From Chloroflexota bacterium (GTDB taxonomy: Bacteria > Chloroflexota > UBA6077 > JACCZL01): DNA of 64,000 nt. A model generated the notes under the pieces. The model was not told the DNA's origin. It was given only the letters and a program-made list of their open reading frames with translations, and did no database searches. Location: NCBI GenBank assembly GCA_020845495.1, contig JADLFM010000247.1, forward strand, positions 60,913 through 124,912, in the 5' to 3' direction. A program made the position numbers and the translations under genes. Positions 43,042 to 51,251 of this stretch are shown in pieces (position 1 is the first letter of the stretch; each line of letters starts with the position of its first letter).

Positions 43042-43989
43042 TCAAGCGGTGGCCGCGGTCTGGTCCGCCGACCCGAGCCTGTACCCGAAGCCCCGTACCG
43101 TGATGATCGGCGGAGCCATGACCCCGAACGGCTCGAGCTTGGCGCGCAGACGGCGAATGTGCACGTCGACCGCTCGACTCTCGCCGAGCGAGTCGTATCC
43201 CCAGAGCACCTCGGCGAGCTCGTCACGGCTGAAGACCCGCTCCGGCTCGCTCGCGAGCGTCGAGAGCAGGCGGTTTTCGGTCGGCGTCAGATGGACTGGC
43301 GTCCCATTGATGGCCACGACCCGCCGCCGTAGGTCGATGGTGAGCGCACCGACCTGATAGCGGGTCGGCTCTGGCGACTGTGGGGTCCGCTGCGGCGGTG
43401 ACGGCGACGGTTGCGGTGCAGGCGCGCTCACACCGCCCGCGTCAGCAGTCACCGTCGACGTCGTCGATGCTGCCGATGCGCGAGCACTCGGGGCCACCGC
43501 TTGACTACGTGCTTCGGACATCTGCCCATGACGGCCGGTCGCACGCCGCAAGACGGCCTCCACCCGCGCGACCAGCTCCAGGGTGTCAAAAGGCTTCGCG
43601 ATAAAGTCGTCAGCGCCCAGTCGAAGGCTGAGCACACGGTCCCGCTCACGCCGCGAGCCACTCAACATAATGACGGGCGCCGGCCAGCGCGCTTGAAGCT
43701 GGGTACAGAGCATGAGCCCGTCGGTGTCAGGCAGCATGATGTCGAGGATGATCAAGTCTGGGCGGTACTCATCGAGAGCGGCCTCAGCTTCGCGGCCGGA
43801 GCCGACCGCTCGGACGTCGTAGCCTTCAGCCTCCAGGATATGGGCAACAAGCTCGGTCAGCGTCCGCTCGTCGTCGACGAGCAATACTCGCTTACGTCCA
43901 GTCTCGCGATCGTTGCGTGGGTGTACCATGGGCATGCTCGCTGTGGTGGTCATCGCGGCCGGCTTTCCCGCTTTGTTACTCCGCTTCAT
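43042..43989 (-). CDS. response regulator, OmpR/PhoB type, with long linker
   Basis: 315 residues as drawn from ATG 43989; later starts at about residues 13 or 21 are possible. The receiver domain (about 33-150) has the acidic pair in VLLVDDERTL, phospho-acceptor Asp in LIILDIMLPDTDGL, and Lys in FIAKPFD. A Ser/Ala/Pro/Thr/Gln-rich linker of about 55 residues (about 155-210) is longer than usual. The C-terminal winged helix (about 215-310) ends VRGFGYRLG as expected. No histidine kinase gene is near, so it is an orphan regulator. It would bind direct-repeat DNA sites as a dimer on phosphorylation. Confidence 0.92.
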   Translation of the reverse strand: MKRSNKAGKPAAMTTTASMPMVHPRNDRETGRKRVLLVDDERTLTELVAHILEAEGYDVRAVGSGREAEAALDEYRPDLIILDIMLPDTDGLMLCTQLQARWPAPVIMLSGSRRERDRVLSLRLGADDFIAKPFDTLELVARVEAVLRRATGRHGQMSEARSQAVAPSARASAASTTSTVTADAGGVSAPAPQPSPSPPQRTPQSPEPTRYQVGALTIDLRRRVVAINGTPVHLTPTENRLLSTLASEPERVFSRDELAEVLWGYDSLGESRAVDVHIRRLRAKLEPFGVMAPPIITVRGFGYRLGSADQTAATA

Positions 43990-44292
43990 GGGAATGCAAG
44001 CGGCGTGCCACGCGACTGCAACGCACCGACACCGCCCCCACGATGGCGTATCACCCCGCGGCGGGCGCTCCGCAGGCCGTTCATGCTCGTCCGGCCGGTG
44101 CTTCGGGCGGTGAGACGCCGTCGACCGGCGGGTAGCCGTAACACAATCGTTGGGAGGGGCACGAGGGGCCGTTGGGGAGCGTTCGCCCGCGCCTGGGCCA
44201 CGTCCGCTGACTTGCCATGCCGGCGCGGATCTGGCGTCCTTGGCCCACTCATCCGGCCCGATGGCCGCTACGTTCCATGCCGATGAGGGAGC
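43990..44292. other. intergenic region, nothing recognised
   Basis: About 300 bases upstream of the response regulator and downstream of the DUF4870 gene (both minus strand). No convincing gene or signal was seen; it probably contains the regulator's promoter. Confidence 0.35.
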
Positions 44293-44820
44293 TCAGCGCA
44301 CGTCCGGAAGATGGCGGCGCGCCCAGGCGCCGAAGACTGGGTACGAGAACGGCTTACCAGCGGCCACCCGGAGCGCACCGTAGAGGCCAAGCAGGATCGT
44401 CCCGAAGTACCAGAGCACGAGCAGCGGGAGTAGCACGAGGACCGCAACGCCGCTCACACCAATGGGCACCACTACCTGGGCCTCCTCGAACAGGAGCCCG
44501 CTCAGCGTCGACCAGGCTGCACCCACCAGCCCGGCGGCCATCAGGACGGTCGTGACGAGCACGAACACCTGATACGAGCCTGCCTGTTCGGCATGCATCG
44601 CGACGAAGGGTGAGTGGCGGCTCCGCAGCCAGACGAGCGCGTTGATGATGATGCCGGTGATGAAGCCGACGCCGATCACGATGCCGAACCCGATGCTGGC
44701 ATGCGCGAGCACCGCGAGCGCCCGGTCCGAGCCTTCGACGACGCAACGCCGGGTGGTCGTCCGCCAGCCGCGGGGTCGTGATGTTGTCACCTGAGACGCC
44801 TGTGAAGCGTGCGCGCTCAT
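44293..44820 (-). CDS. DUF4870 family membrane protein
   Basis: 175 residues from ATG 44820, chosen over the upstream TTG because GAGGATGATGAG lies 6 bases before it. A basic N-terminal tail (about 1-30) is followed by LAVLAHASIGFG, a membrane helix, RSRHSPFVAMHAEQAG and two or three more helices. The H(A)S ... SPFV-x-H-x-x-QA pattern is that of DUF4870, a short four-helix membrane family of unknown function in many bacteria. The C-terminus is a basic AWARRHLPDVR. It is divergent from dinB, with about 230 bases between them. Confidence 0.78.
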   Translation of the reverse strand: MSAHASQASQVTTSRPRGWRTTTRRCVVEGSDRALAVLAHASIGFGIVIGVGFITGIIINALVWLRSRHSPFVAMHAEQAGSYQVFVLVTTVLMAAGLVGAAWSTLSGLLFEEAQVVVPIGVSGVAVLVLLPLLVLWYFGTILLGLYGALRVAAGKPFSYPVFGAWARRHLPDVR

Positions 44821-44993
44821 CGGCCGCTCATCATCCTCGACTGGCTTCAATCGCTACAGTACGTGCGAGCGTGGTGCGCCCGCGGCGCGACCGTTGCTGC
44901 CGTTACCCGTCAGCCGTCGACCAGTTGGCCGCGACCCTGCCGGCCACACGTCGCACTGTACACCGCTTCACCACCAACAACCGAGTATTCCCC

Positions 44994-45016
44994 TCATCCG
45001 TCATATGATGGGATGA
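44994..45016. promoter_or_regulatory. imperfect palindrome upstream of dinB
   Basis: TCATCC ... TCATATGA ... GGATGA, a two-part inverted repeat of 23 bases centred near CATATG, ending 36 bases before the dinB start. It looks like an operator for a dimeric repressor. It is not the Gram-positive LexA box (CGAAC-N4-GTTCG). Confidence 0.4.
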
Positions 45017-45051
45017 GTGACTGATCGAACGACCGGCCAGAACGCGACGGC

Positions 45052-46173
45052 ATGAACGACGAGAGCTTCTCTGCGCCAGACCCGGCAACGCGGTGCATCG
45101 CGCACTGCGACGCTGACCGCTTCTTCTTCGCAGTCGAGGCGATCGAGCGGCCGGCCCTGGCTGAGGAAGCCCGGCCGGTCGTGGTGGGCCACGATCCACG
45201 CCAGGCGCCTCGCGCCATCGTGACGACGGCCAACGACGCCGCACGACGACTGGGTATCGGCAGCGGCCTGAGCGGCGCCATCGCGCTGCGGCTCGCGCCG
45301 GACGCCCTGTTCGTGTCGCCGCGCCATGAACTGTATCAGCAGTATTCGGCTCGACTGATGGCAGTGCTCAGGGAGGCCAGCCCGACCGTCCAGCAACTGT
45401 CGATCGACGAGGCGTGGTTGGATTGGCACGCGCATGGCTTCGCGGAGATACCGGCCCGCGAGCTACGGGCACGCGTCCTGAATGAGACCGGACTCTCGAT
45501 CTCGGTTGGCGTCGCGACGTCAAAACTGGTGGCCAAGATGGCGACCGAGGCCGCCAAGCCAGGCGGTGTGCAGGTCGTGCGGCCTGGCGACGAAGCAGCG
45601 TTTCTCGCGCCCCAGCCGATCCGCGCACTCTACGGCGTTGGCCCGAGGACGGCCGAGCGACTGGCCGAAGCCGGCATCGAGACGATTGGGCAGATCGCGG
45701 CGTATCCGCGCGAGCGTCTGGTTGAGGTGTTCGGGCGCAGCCACGGCGGCGACCTCTGGGAGCGGGCTCAGGGCATCGACCGGTCGCCGCTCGCCCCGGA
45801 GCGCGATCCCAAGTCGTACTCGGCCGAGCACACCTTTCAGCGAGATACGCTCGACCGGCGTACGCTCTGGCACGAGCTACGGAAGCAGGCCGACGAGGTC
45901 GCGGCCCGGCTCCGCGCCGATGCCCTCTGTGCCCGTGAAGTCGCCGTCAAGGTCCGCTACGCGAGCTTCGAGACGATCACCCGCCAACTGCGGATGCCGG
46001 TCCCGACCGACGCTGCCGACGACCTGGCCGATGCCGCCGCGCTGCTGATGCGCCGTCATTGGGACCGCGGCCGAGCGATCCGGCTCATCGGGCTGCGGGC
46101 ATCTCGCTTCGTGACTGTCGACGAGCCCGTTCAACTTCCGATTCCGTGGCCGGATGAGGCCAGACGGCGTTGA
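45052..46173 (+). CDS. dinB: DNA polymerase IV (Y-family translesion polymerase)
   Basis: 373 residues from ATG 45052. Palm motif HCDADRFFFAVE holds the first metal Asp pair; the second, SIDEAWLD, holds the catalytic Asp-Glu (Tyr usual, Trp here). Phe is at the steric-gate position (FFFAVE). The SVGVATSKLVAKMATEAAKPGG signature and a helix-hairpin-helix LYGVGPRTAERLAEAGIETIGQ follow, then a little-finger domain (EHTFQRDTLD). Length is normal. The C-terminus ends LPIPWPDEARRR, without a clear clamp-binding QLxLF box. It copies damaged templates. Promoter palindrome described separately; a hairpin follows. Confidence 0.93.
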   Translation: MNDESFSAPDPATRCIAHCDADRFFFAVEAIERPALAEEARPVVVGHDPRQAPRAIVTTANDAARRLGIGSGLSGAIALRLAPDALFVSPRHELYQQYSARLMAVLREASPTVQQLSIDEAWLDWHAHGFAEIPARELRARVLNETGLSISVGVATSKLVAKMATEAAKPGGVQVVRPGDEAAFLAPQPIRALYGVGPRTAERLAEAGIETIGQIAAYPRERLVEVFGRSHGGDLWERAQGIDRSPLAPERDPKSYSAEHTFQRDTLDRRTLWHELRKQADEVAARLRADALCAREVAVKVRYASFETITRQLRMPVPTDAADDLADAAALLMRRHWDRGRAIRLIGLRASRFVTVDEPVQLPIPWPDEARRR

Positions 46174-46238
46174 CGCGAACCGGCCCAGCCTCTTCTTTCT
46201 CCCAGCGAGGGAGGGCTGGGGTGAGGATACGCCAGGCC

Positions 46239-46276
46239 GGCGTAGTGAGGGCTCGTTTGTGAGCCCTCGCTACGCC
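46239..46276. terminator. bidirectional hairpin between dinB and DUF423 gene
   Basis: 16-bp stem (46239-46254 with 46261-46276), one U-G pair, 6-base loop. It lies between two convergent genes, so it may serve both. Confidence 0.65.
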
Positions 46277-46334
46277 CGTGCGGTGTATCGCAGAGAGGCA
46301 GGTAGACACGCTGCGCCTCGCGAACGTTTCCTGA

Positions 46335-46703
46335 CTAGCGCCGTAGGGCTGCCCAGGCCAGCGAGAGCCAGCCACCGAGGAAGGCGGCGCCTCCGAGCGG
46401 GGTAATCGCGCCGAGCCAGCGGATGCCGGAGAGACTCAGGGCGTACAGGCTGCCGCTGAACAGCACCGTGCCCGCTACGAACAGCCAGCCGGCCAACCGG
46501 GCGGGTCCGCCTCCCTTCTGAGCGCTCACCCAGGCGACCCCGATCAGCGCCAGGGCATGGTACATCTGGTAGCGCGCGCCGGTCTCAAAGACGGCGAGGC
46601 GGTCGGGAGGGAGGGCGTCCCTGAGGGCGTGTGCCCCAAAGGCGCCAGCCGCGACGGCGATACATCCGGATAGTGCGCCGATGGCGACGAAGTGACGTTC
46701 CAT
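46335..46703 (-). CDS. DUF423 family membrane protein
   Basis: 122 residues from ATG 46703, with GAGGCAAC upstream. Four hydrophobic segments; the family start MERHFVAIGALSGCIAVAAGAFGAHAL, then FETGARYQMYHALALIG, GWLFVAGTVLFSGSLYAL and TPLGGAAFLGGWLSLAW. This is DUF423 (YgdD-like), a common four-helix inner-membrane protein with no settled function. It precedes the DD-carboxypeptidase gene on the same strand by about 50 bases, in reverse order of transcription: the carboxypeptidase is upstream. They could be one transcript. Confidence 0.85.
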   Translation of the reverse strand: MERHFVAIGALSGCIAVAAGAFGAHALRDALPPDRLAVFETGARYQMYHALALIGVAWVSAQKGGGPARLAGWLFVAGTVLFSGSLYALSLSGIRWLGAITPLGGAAFLGGWLSLAWAALRR

Positions 46704-46786
46704 GGTTGCCTCGATGAGTGCGGTAGCGTTGTCCGGGCGCATCTCGTTGCGGTGCTACCGACGGCCGGCGTCTCGAGGTCAACCGG

Positions 46787-48106
46787 TTACGGCCAGCGGA
46801 ATCCGTCGAAGGCGTAATCGAGAAGCGCTCGGTCTTCGGCCGTCGCGTTCATGCTGTGCAGGACGACGGTAAAGACACGATGCCCGTTGCGTGTGGCCGA
46901 AGCCACAAGGCAGGGGCCAGCGTTGTCGGTGAACCCGACCTTGACACCATCAGCGCCTGGGTAGACGCCGAGGAGCTTGTTCAGGTTCCACAAGTTATAC
47001 CCCTCGGCCTGCCAGTGACGTGTAGCTGCGAGGCTTTGGAAGAGCGGGTACTGCATGCCGTAGCGCGCCATGACTGCCAGGTCGTAGGCACTCGAGTAGT
47101 GGCCGGTCGTATCGAGGCCGTGCGGGTTCTTGAACTGGCTGTCCTGAAGCCCGATCTCACGCGCCTTGGCGTTCATCAGTTCGGCGAACTGCTGCTCGGA
47201 GCCGCCAATATGCCGGGCGATCTCGATGGCAGCATCGTTGCCGCTCGGGAGCATCAAGCCGTAGAGCAGCGTCTCTAAGGAGACGACGTCGCCAGGCATC
47301 AGGCCCATGACGGTGCTCTCGGTTTCCCGAGCGAGCTTCGCACTGTCGATGGTGACGTGGACCTCGTCCCGCGGGTTGCCCTTTTCTACTGCGACGATCG
47401 CCGTCATGATCTTGGTCAGACTAGCCATCGGCAGGCGCTCATGGGGGTTCTTGCCGAACAGCACCGCGCCAGAATCACCATCGACGACGACCGCTGCCTC
47501 GGCACTCACTGGTTGCGGCCAACTGGCTACCTGGCGCACCGGCGCCTGACGGCCGGTCGACGGATCGACGGACCCGCCTGATGGCAAGCTGTAGTCTGGC
47601 TGAGGCGGCCCAGCCGGCCCAAAGTCAGTAAGATCAGCCCAGACGTCACGGGGGAGAGTACCCTGGCCCGTACCCGGATCGAACAGCCGGGATCGGCCCG
47701 TGTTGGACTGCTCGACGAGCGCGAGAGTCGTCCATTGCGCCAGTTGGCCGAGACTTGTCGCGCTCGGGCCAGACCCGTCGAAGGCTTCAGTCGGGCGGAA
47801 GTTCTGCACCCATTGACGCTCCGGCGGCGGCTGGGGCGCCACCCATGCCCTCGCCACCTGGGCGCTGACGGTGGGAGTCGGCGGTGTCGTGCCGTTAGTC
47901 GGGCCAGACTGTCGCACCGCGGGCGGCGCAGGCGCAGCGATGGCATCCATGAAGCCGCCGGAGCCGAGCGACGTGCCAACGGCTGGGGAGGGGCTAGGGG
48001 TCGGGCGGCTTGCGGCAGCGTCCGCGACGCTCCAACGCGCTCCAACGCCGCTCAGCGTCGTCGCCCCGAGCAGGAGCAGCACCGCCAGATGGTTCGTCGT
48101 ACGCAT
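46787..48106 (-). CDS. D-alanyl-D-alanine carboxypeptidase family (S11) protein
   Basis: 439 residues from ATG 48106, with GAAGGGA upstream. A signal peptide (LAVLLLLGATTLSG) is followed by a 150-residue low-complexity Pro/Ser/Thr-rich region, unusual in length for the family. The peptidase S11 domain is at about 200-439. Catalytic Ser229 and Lys232 lie in MASLTKIMTA, and Ser288-Gly-Asn290 in MLPSGNDAA. The third motif reads Lys389-Val-Gly391 (DGVKVGFT), where KTG is usual; the Thr to Val change may reduce activity. It should trim or regulate cross-linking of peptidoglycan on the outside of the cell. A penicillin-binding-protein-related but inactive role is possible. Confidence 0.85.
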   Translation of the reverse strand: MRTTNHLAVLLLLGATTLSGVGARWSVADAAASRPTPSPSPAVGTSLGSGGFMDAIAAPAPPAVRQSGPTNGTTPPTPTVSAQVARAWVAPQPPPERQWVQNFRPTEAFDGSGPSATSLGQLAQWTTLALVEQSNTGRSRLFDPGTGQGTLPRDVWADLTDFGPAGPPQPDYSLPSGGSVDPSTGRQAPVRQVASWPQPVSAEAAVVVDGDSGAVLFGKNPHERLPMASLTKIMTAIVAVEKGNPRDEVHVTIDSAKLARETESTVMGLMPGDVVSLETLLYGLMLPSGNDAAIEIARHIGGSEQQFAELMNAKAREIGLQDSQFKNPHGLDTTGHYSSAYDLAVMARYGMQYPLFQSLAATRHWQAEGYNLWNLNKLLGVYPGADGVKVGFTDNAGPCLVASATRNGHRVFTVVLHSMNATAEDRALLDYAFDGFRWP

Positions 48107-48273
48107 CGCGGTTATCCCTTCTGCCACCGCGTCGGACCCGTCCGAAACATCCCCGTCAGCGCGGAGCCAGCCAGGACCACGCGCCGAGTATACCAACGTC
48201 CTCCGCGAGCGTTGCCCGACAGGACCCCTGTCGACGCTACAGCCCTCTCACAAACGCTGCTGCTCGCGGTGAA

Positions 48274-48293
48274 CTCACGTGAACGGACGTGAG
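48274..48293. promoter_or_regulatory. inverted repeat in the carboxypeptidase-recF control region
   Basis: CTCACGT-N6-ACGTGAG, a perfect 7-bp inverted repeat. It lies in the divergent region between the S11 gene (starts at 48106, minus) and recF, and could be an operator for either. Confidence 0.4.
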
Positions 48294-48347
48294 AGCGGCG
48301 CTGCGCGTCCGTCCTCCCACCCGCGTCGTTCGGGGCGTCCCGCTCGG

Positions 48348-48353
48348 TACAAT
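48348..48353 (+). promoter_or_regulatory. -10-like TACAAT upstream of recF
   Basis: CGGTACAATCTA context, 118 bases before the recF start. No good -35 is seen. Confidence 0.35.
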
Positions 48354-48465
48354 CTAACGAGAAATCCCGCGCGCGGCTTCGCCAGGCAACGGCGATCTGG
48401 TGCGGGATCCTCCGCCTCGCTGGAGCGAGACGTACCCGAGCGGAGGCTGTCCAGTCGGGGCTGCC

Positions 48466-49791
48466 GTGTTACTCCGTGAGCTTGTGCTCGTCAATTTCCG
48501 CAACTATGTGCGGCTCGCCCTCAGCCCGGGCGATCCGATCACGGTGCTGCGCGGCGACAATGGCCAGGGCAAGAGCAACATCCTCGAAGCGATCTACTTC
48601 CTCGCCACCACCAAGTCACCCCGGGCAGGTAGCGACCGAGAGCTCGTCCACTGGCGCGCCCGCCGGGACTCGATCCCGTTCGCTCGGCTAGAAGCGCGCA
48701 TCGACCGCCAGGACGTGGACTTGCACATCGAGATCCTGATCCGCGCCGAGCACGACGGGGAGAGCGGACGGTCTGTGAGCGAGCGGCCAGCCGACGGACG
48801 GTCGACGACCGAGAGCGCGGTCCCAAGCATCGCCCAGGTCTCGAAGCAGATCAAAGTCAACGGCCTGCCGACGAAGGCGGTCGAACTGGTCGGACAGGTG
48901 AACGTGGTGCTGTTCACGCCCGACGACGTCACCCTGGTGGCCGGGCCGCCGGCTGGCCGTCGGCGCTACCTCGACATCACCAACTCTCAGGTGAGTGGGG
49001 CCTACTTGCGGACGCTCCAGCGGTTCAATCGGGTGCTGGTGCAGCGTAACCATCTGCTACGACAGGTTCGCGAGCGCCGCCAGCGCCGCGATCAACTGGA
49101 CTTCTGGAACCAGGAGTTGATCGCGGCCGGAGCGTTCGTCGCGACGCGACGCCTCGAAACGATCGCTGCGCTCAACGAGCACGTGACGCCGTTGTTTCGC
49201 CAGTTGGGCGGGGGACAGAGCACCCTCGAGATCGTCTACCGCCCGACGACGCATGATCCGGTTGCGCTCGACGGCGAACTGAGCGCGCTCGGCACACTGT
49301 ACGCAGCCCGGATGCAGGAGTTGCTGCCGCGCGAGATCGAGCAGGGTGTCTCGCTGGTCGGACCGCACCGAGACGATTTCGCGTTTCTGGTCGATGGGGT
49401 GGATCTGAACGTGTACGGCTCGCGCGGACAGCAGCGACTGGCCGTCCTGGCGCTCAAACTCGCCGAGGGCCAGTATATGCGCGCCCAGACCTCGGAACGC
49501 CCGATCCTGCTCCTCGACGACATCCTGTCCGAGCTCGATCCGACTCGACGTGGCTTCGTCCTCGAACAAGCCGGCCGTGAGGGGCAGACACTGATCACGA
49601 CCACGGATCTCGATGATTTCACGCCGAGGTTCATGGCGAATGCGACGGTGTTCCGGGTCGAGCATGGAACGGTCGTGCCGGTACCGCCCGACGGACTGGG
49701 GGCGCGGGGCTTCGATGATCCGCGGAGCCAGGCGCATGGGCTGCGCCAGGTGGCCGAAGAGGCGCCTTCGATCACCCCTGGCGCTTCCTGA
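48466..49791 (+). CDS. recF: DNA replication and repair protein RecF
   Basis: 441 residues from GTG 48466, 50-70 longer than usual. An SMC/RecF-type ATPase with Walker A GDNGQGKSN (30-38), signature GSRGQQRLAVLALKLAE, and Walker B LLLDDILSELDP near the C-terminus. A hydrophilic insertion (about residues 95-122: HDGESGRSVSERPADGRST) precedes QIKVNGLPTKAVELVGQVN and accounts for part of the extra length. A 45-residue C-terminal tail accounts for the rest. RecF loads RecA at gaps with RecO and RecR. It is often near dnaA-dnaN-gyrB, but here it lies between the S11 peptidase and tatA. The start is only weakly supported by a ribosome site. Confidence 0.93.
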   Translation: MLLRELVLVNFRNYVRLALSPGDPITVLRGDNGQGKSNILEAIYFLATTKSPRAGSDRELVHWRARRDSIPFARLEARIDRQDVDLHIEILIRAEHDGESGRSVSERPADGRSTTESAVPSIAQVSKQIKVNGLPTKAVELVGQVNVVLFTPDDVTLVAGPPAGRRRYLDITNSQVSGAYLRTLQRFNRVLVQRNHLLRQVRERRQRRDQLDFWNQELIAAGAFVATRRLETIAALNEHVTPLFRQLGGGQSTLEIVYRPTTHDPVALDGELSALGTLYAARMQELLPREIEQGVSLVGPHRDDFAFLVDGVDLNVYGSRGQQRLAVLALKLAEGQYMRAQTSERPILLLDDILSELDPTRRGFVLEQAGREGQTLITTTDLDDFTPRFMANATVFRVEHGTVVPVPPDGLGARGFDDPRSQAHGLRQVAEEAPSITPGAS

Positions 49792-49890
49792 CTGCCAGCC
49801 GCTCGCCCACGTCCAGATGCGTCTGAAGATTGCGTGAAGGCGCGGCCTGACCGGCGTGCTCGCTCTTCCGAGTCACTGGCAAATGTCAGG

Positions 49891-49896
49891 TATAAT
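49891..49896 (+). promoter_or_regulatory. -10 TATAAT upstream of tatA
   Basis: A perfect -10 TATAAT at 63 bases before the tatA start. The -35 position 17 bases upstream (49868-49873, CCGAGT) is poor. Confidence 0.45.
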
Positions 49897-49953
49897 CGGC
49901 CAGGGTCCGGGGTGCGGACGTGTAGACCGTCGACCCGCGAAGGGAGGCACGCC

Positions 49954-50478
49954 GTGAATTTCCTCGGCATGGGGCCAGCAGAGCTCATGCTGATCCTGGT
50001 CCTTGCCCTGATCATTTTCGGGCCGGGCAAGCTGCCAGAGATCGCCGGTCAGGTCGGCAAGGCCGTGCGCGACTTCCGCCGGGCCACCAGCGATCTGTCG
50101 AGCGAGTTCAACCGGACCCTCAGCCTGGAGCTCGAGGAGCGGAAGGCGACCCAGGCCGCGCCCCAGGCGGCCGAGGCGGCGCCGCCGGCTCCAGACCCGG
50201 CCACGTATGCCGTGCCCGTGACGGCCCCGGCTGAGCCCGTGGCCGTGGGGGCCGATGTCGGGGCGACGTCGACGGCCGTCGACACCCTGACTGCACCTCA
50301 GGCGCCCGTGGCGGTTGCCACGGAGCCGGCGCTCTCGGTGGAGCATGCGGCCATCAGCCCGGCGACCAATGGCTCGGGAACGTTGAATGGCGCGGCTGCG
50401 GATGGCGCACCACACCACACGACCGGACGACGCGTCGCGCGGCGCACCTACGACGCCGACCTCGTTCCGCCATACTGA
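49954..50478 (+). CDS. twin-arginine translocase subunit TatA/TatB-like
   Basis: 174 residues from GTG 49954, with AGGGAGGC upstream. A short N-terminal part NFLGMGPAELMLILVLALIIFGPGKLPE holds the membrane helix and the FG turn, followed by an amphipathic helix (IAGQVGKAVRDFRRATSDLS) and a long Ala/Pro/Thr-rich cytoplasmic tail (about 75-160) that ends in a basic GRRVARRTYDADLVPPY. TatA/TatB form the channel for folded proteins with twin-arginine signals, such as the two sugar-binding lipoproteins here. TatC is not in the window. TatA and TatB cannot be told apart with certainty; the length fits TatB. Confidence 0.88.
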   Translation: MNFLGMGPAELMLILVLALIIFGPGKLPEIAGQVGKAVRDFRRATSDLSSEFNRTLSLELEERKATQAAPQAAEAAPPAPDPATYAVPVTAPAEPVAVGADVGATSTAVDTLTAPQAPVAVATEPALSVEHAAISPATNGSGTLNGAAADGAPHHTTGRRVARRTYDADLVPPY

Positions 50479-50602
50479 GGCCCGACGGTCTCCGCCTCAC
50501 GGCCGTGTCCGGCACAGCATCTGGATCGCAGCGCGCGCCATCCGCGTGTCGACGTTGGCGATGACTGGCGCACAGGTGCTAGGCGGGCTTTGGAGGCGGG
50601 TG

Positions 50603-50608
50603 TACAAT
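50603..50608 (+). promoter_or_regulatory. -10-like TACAAT upstream of the BFN gene
   Basis: GTGTACAATAGG context, 83 bases before GTG 50686. The -35 is not recognisable. Confidence 0.4.
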
Positions 50609-50685
50609 AGGGGGTGCGTCGTGTTGAGACGGAACGGCCTGCGCCGCTCCGTGCTCGCGACTTCTAGGCGGCCAGGGGGAGCGTC

Positions 50686-51237
50686 GTGATCGAGGTCTTC
50701 GTCGAGAGCATCCGCGTGAACATGACGAACTACAAGCGCGTGGTCATGCTCAAAGAGAAGACCGCGTCGCGCTACCTGCCGATCTGGATCGGTCACTTCG
50801 AGGCCGACGCCATCGCGATCCCGATGCAGAACGTCCCGGTGCCACGCCCGCTCACCCACGATCTCCTCGGCTCGGTCGTCGGCGCGCTCGGCGGCAAGAT
50901 TACCCAGGTCGTCATCAACGAGCTCTCTGACGAGACCTTCTACGCCAAGCTCATCATCGACGCAAACGGTCGGCATGTCGAAGTCGACTCACGGCCCAGC
51001 GACGCGATTGCCCTGGCGATCCGGGCGAAGGTACCGATCTTCGTCGAAGATGCGGTGCTCGATCAGGCCGGCATGGTCTTCGACGCCGATTCCGAGGGCG
51101 AAGAGGCAGAGCCGCAGGCTGCGGCGCCAGGCGAGCCCATCGATGAATCGAAGCTCGGCGTCTTCCGCGACTTCATCGAGACGCTCGACATCGAAGATCT
51201 GGGCAAGGGTGGCGGCGAGAAGCCCGAGCGGAAGTAA
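50686..51237 (+). CDS. bifunctional nuclease (BFN/DUF151) family protein
   Basis: 183 residues from GTG 50686, with GGGGGAGC upstream. The BFN domain (about 1-130) contains VIEVFVESIRVNMTNYKRVV, the LPIWIGHFEADAIAI stretch, RPLTHDLLGSVV and VDSRPSDAIALAIRAKVPIFV, the core of the family. The C-terminal 50 residues are acidic and low complexity, with a short EFI-like helix (VFRDFIETLDIEDLG). Members bind or cut RNA/DNA in plants and are widespread in bacteria; the bacterial role is not settled. It converges with the minus-strand coiled-coil gene, separated by about 15 bases. Confidence 0.9.
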   Translation: MIEVFVESIRVNMTNYKRVVMLKEKTASRYLPIWIGHFEADAIAIPMQNVPVPRPLTHDLLGSVVGALGGKITQVVINELSDETFYAKLIIDANGRHVEVDSRPSDAIALAIRAKVPIFVEDAVLDQAGMVFDADSEGEEAEPQAAAPGEPIDESKLGVFRDFIETLDIEDLGKGGGEKPERK

Positions 51238-51251
51238 GGCCCACCCGCCGC

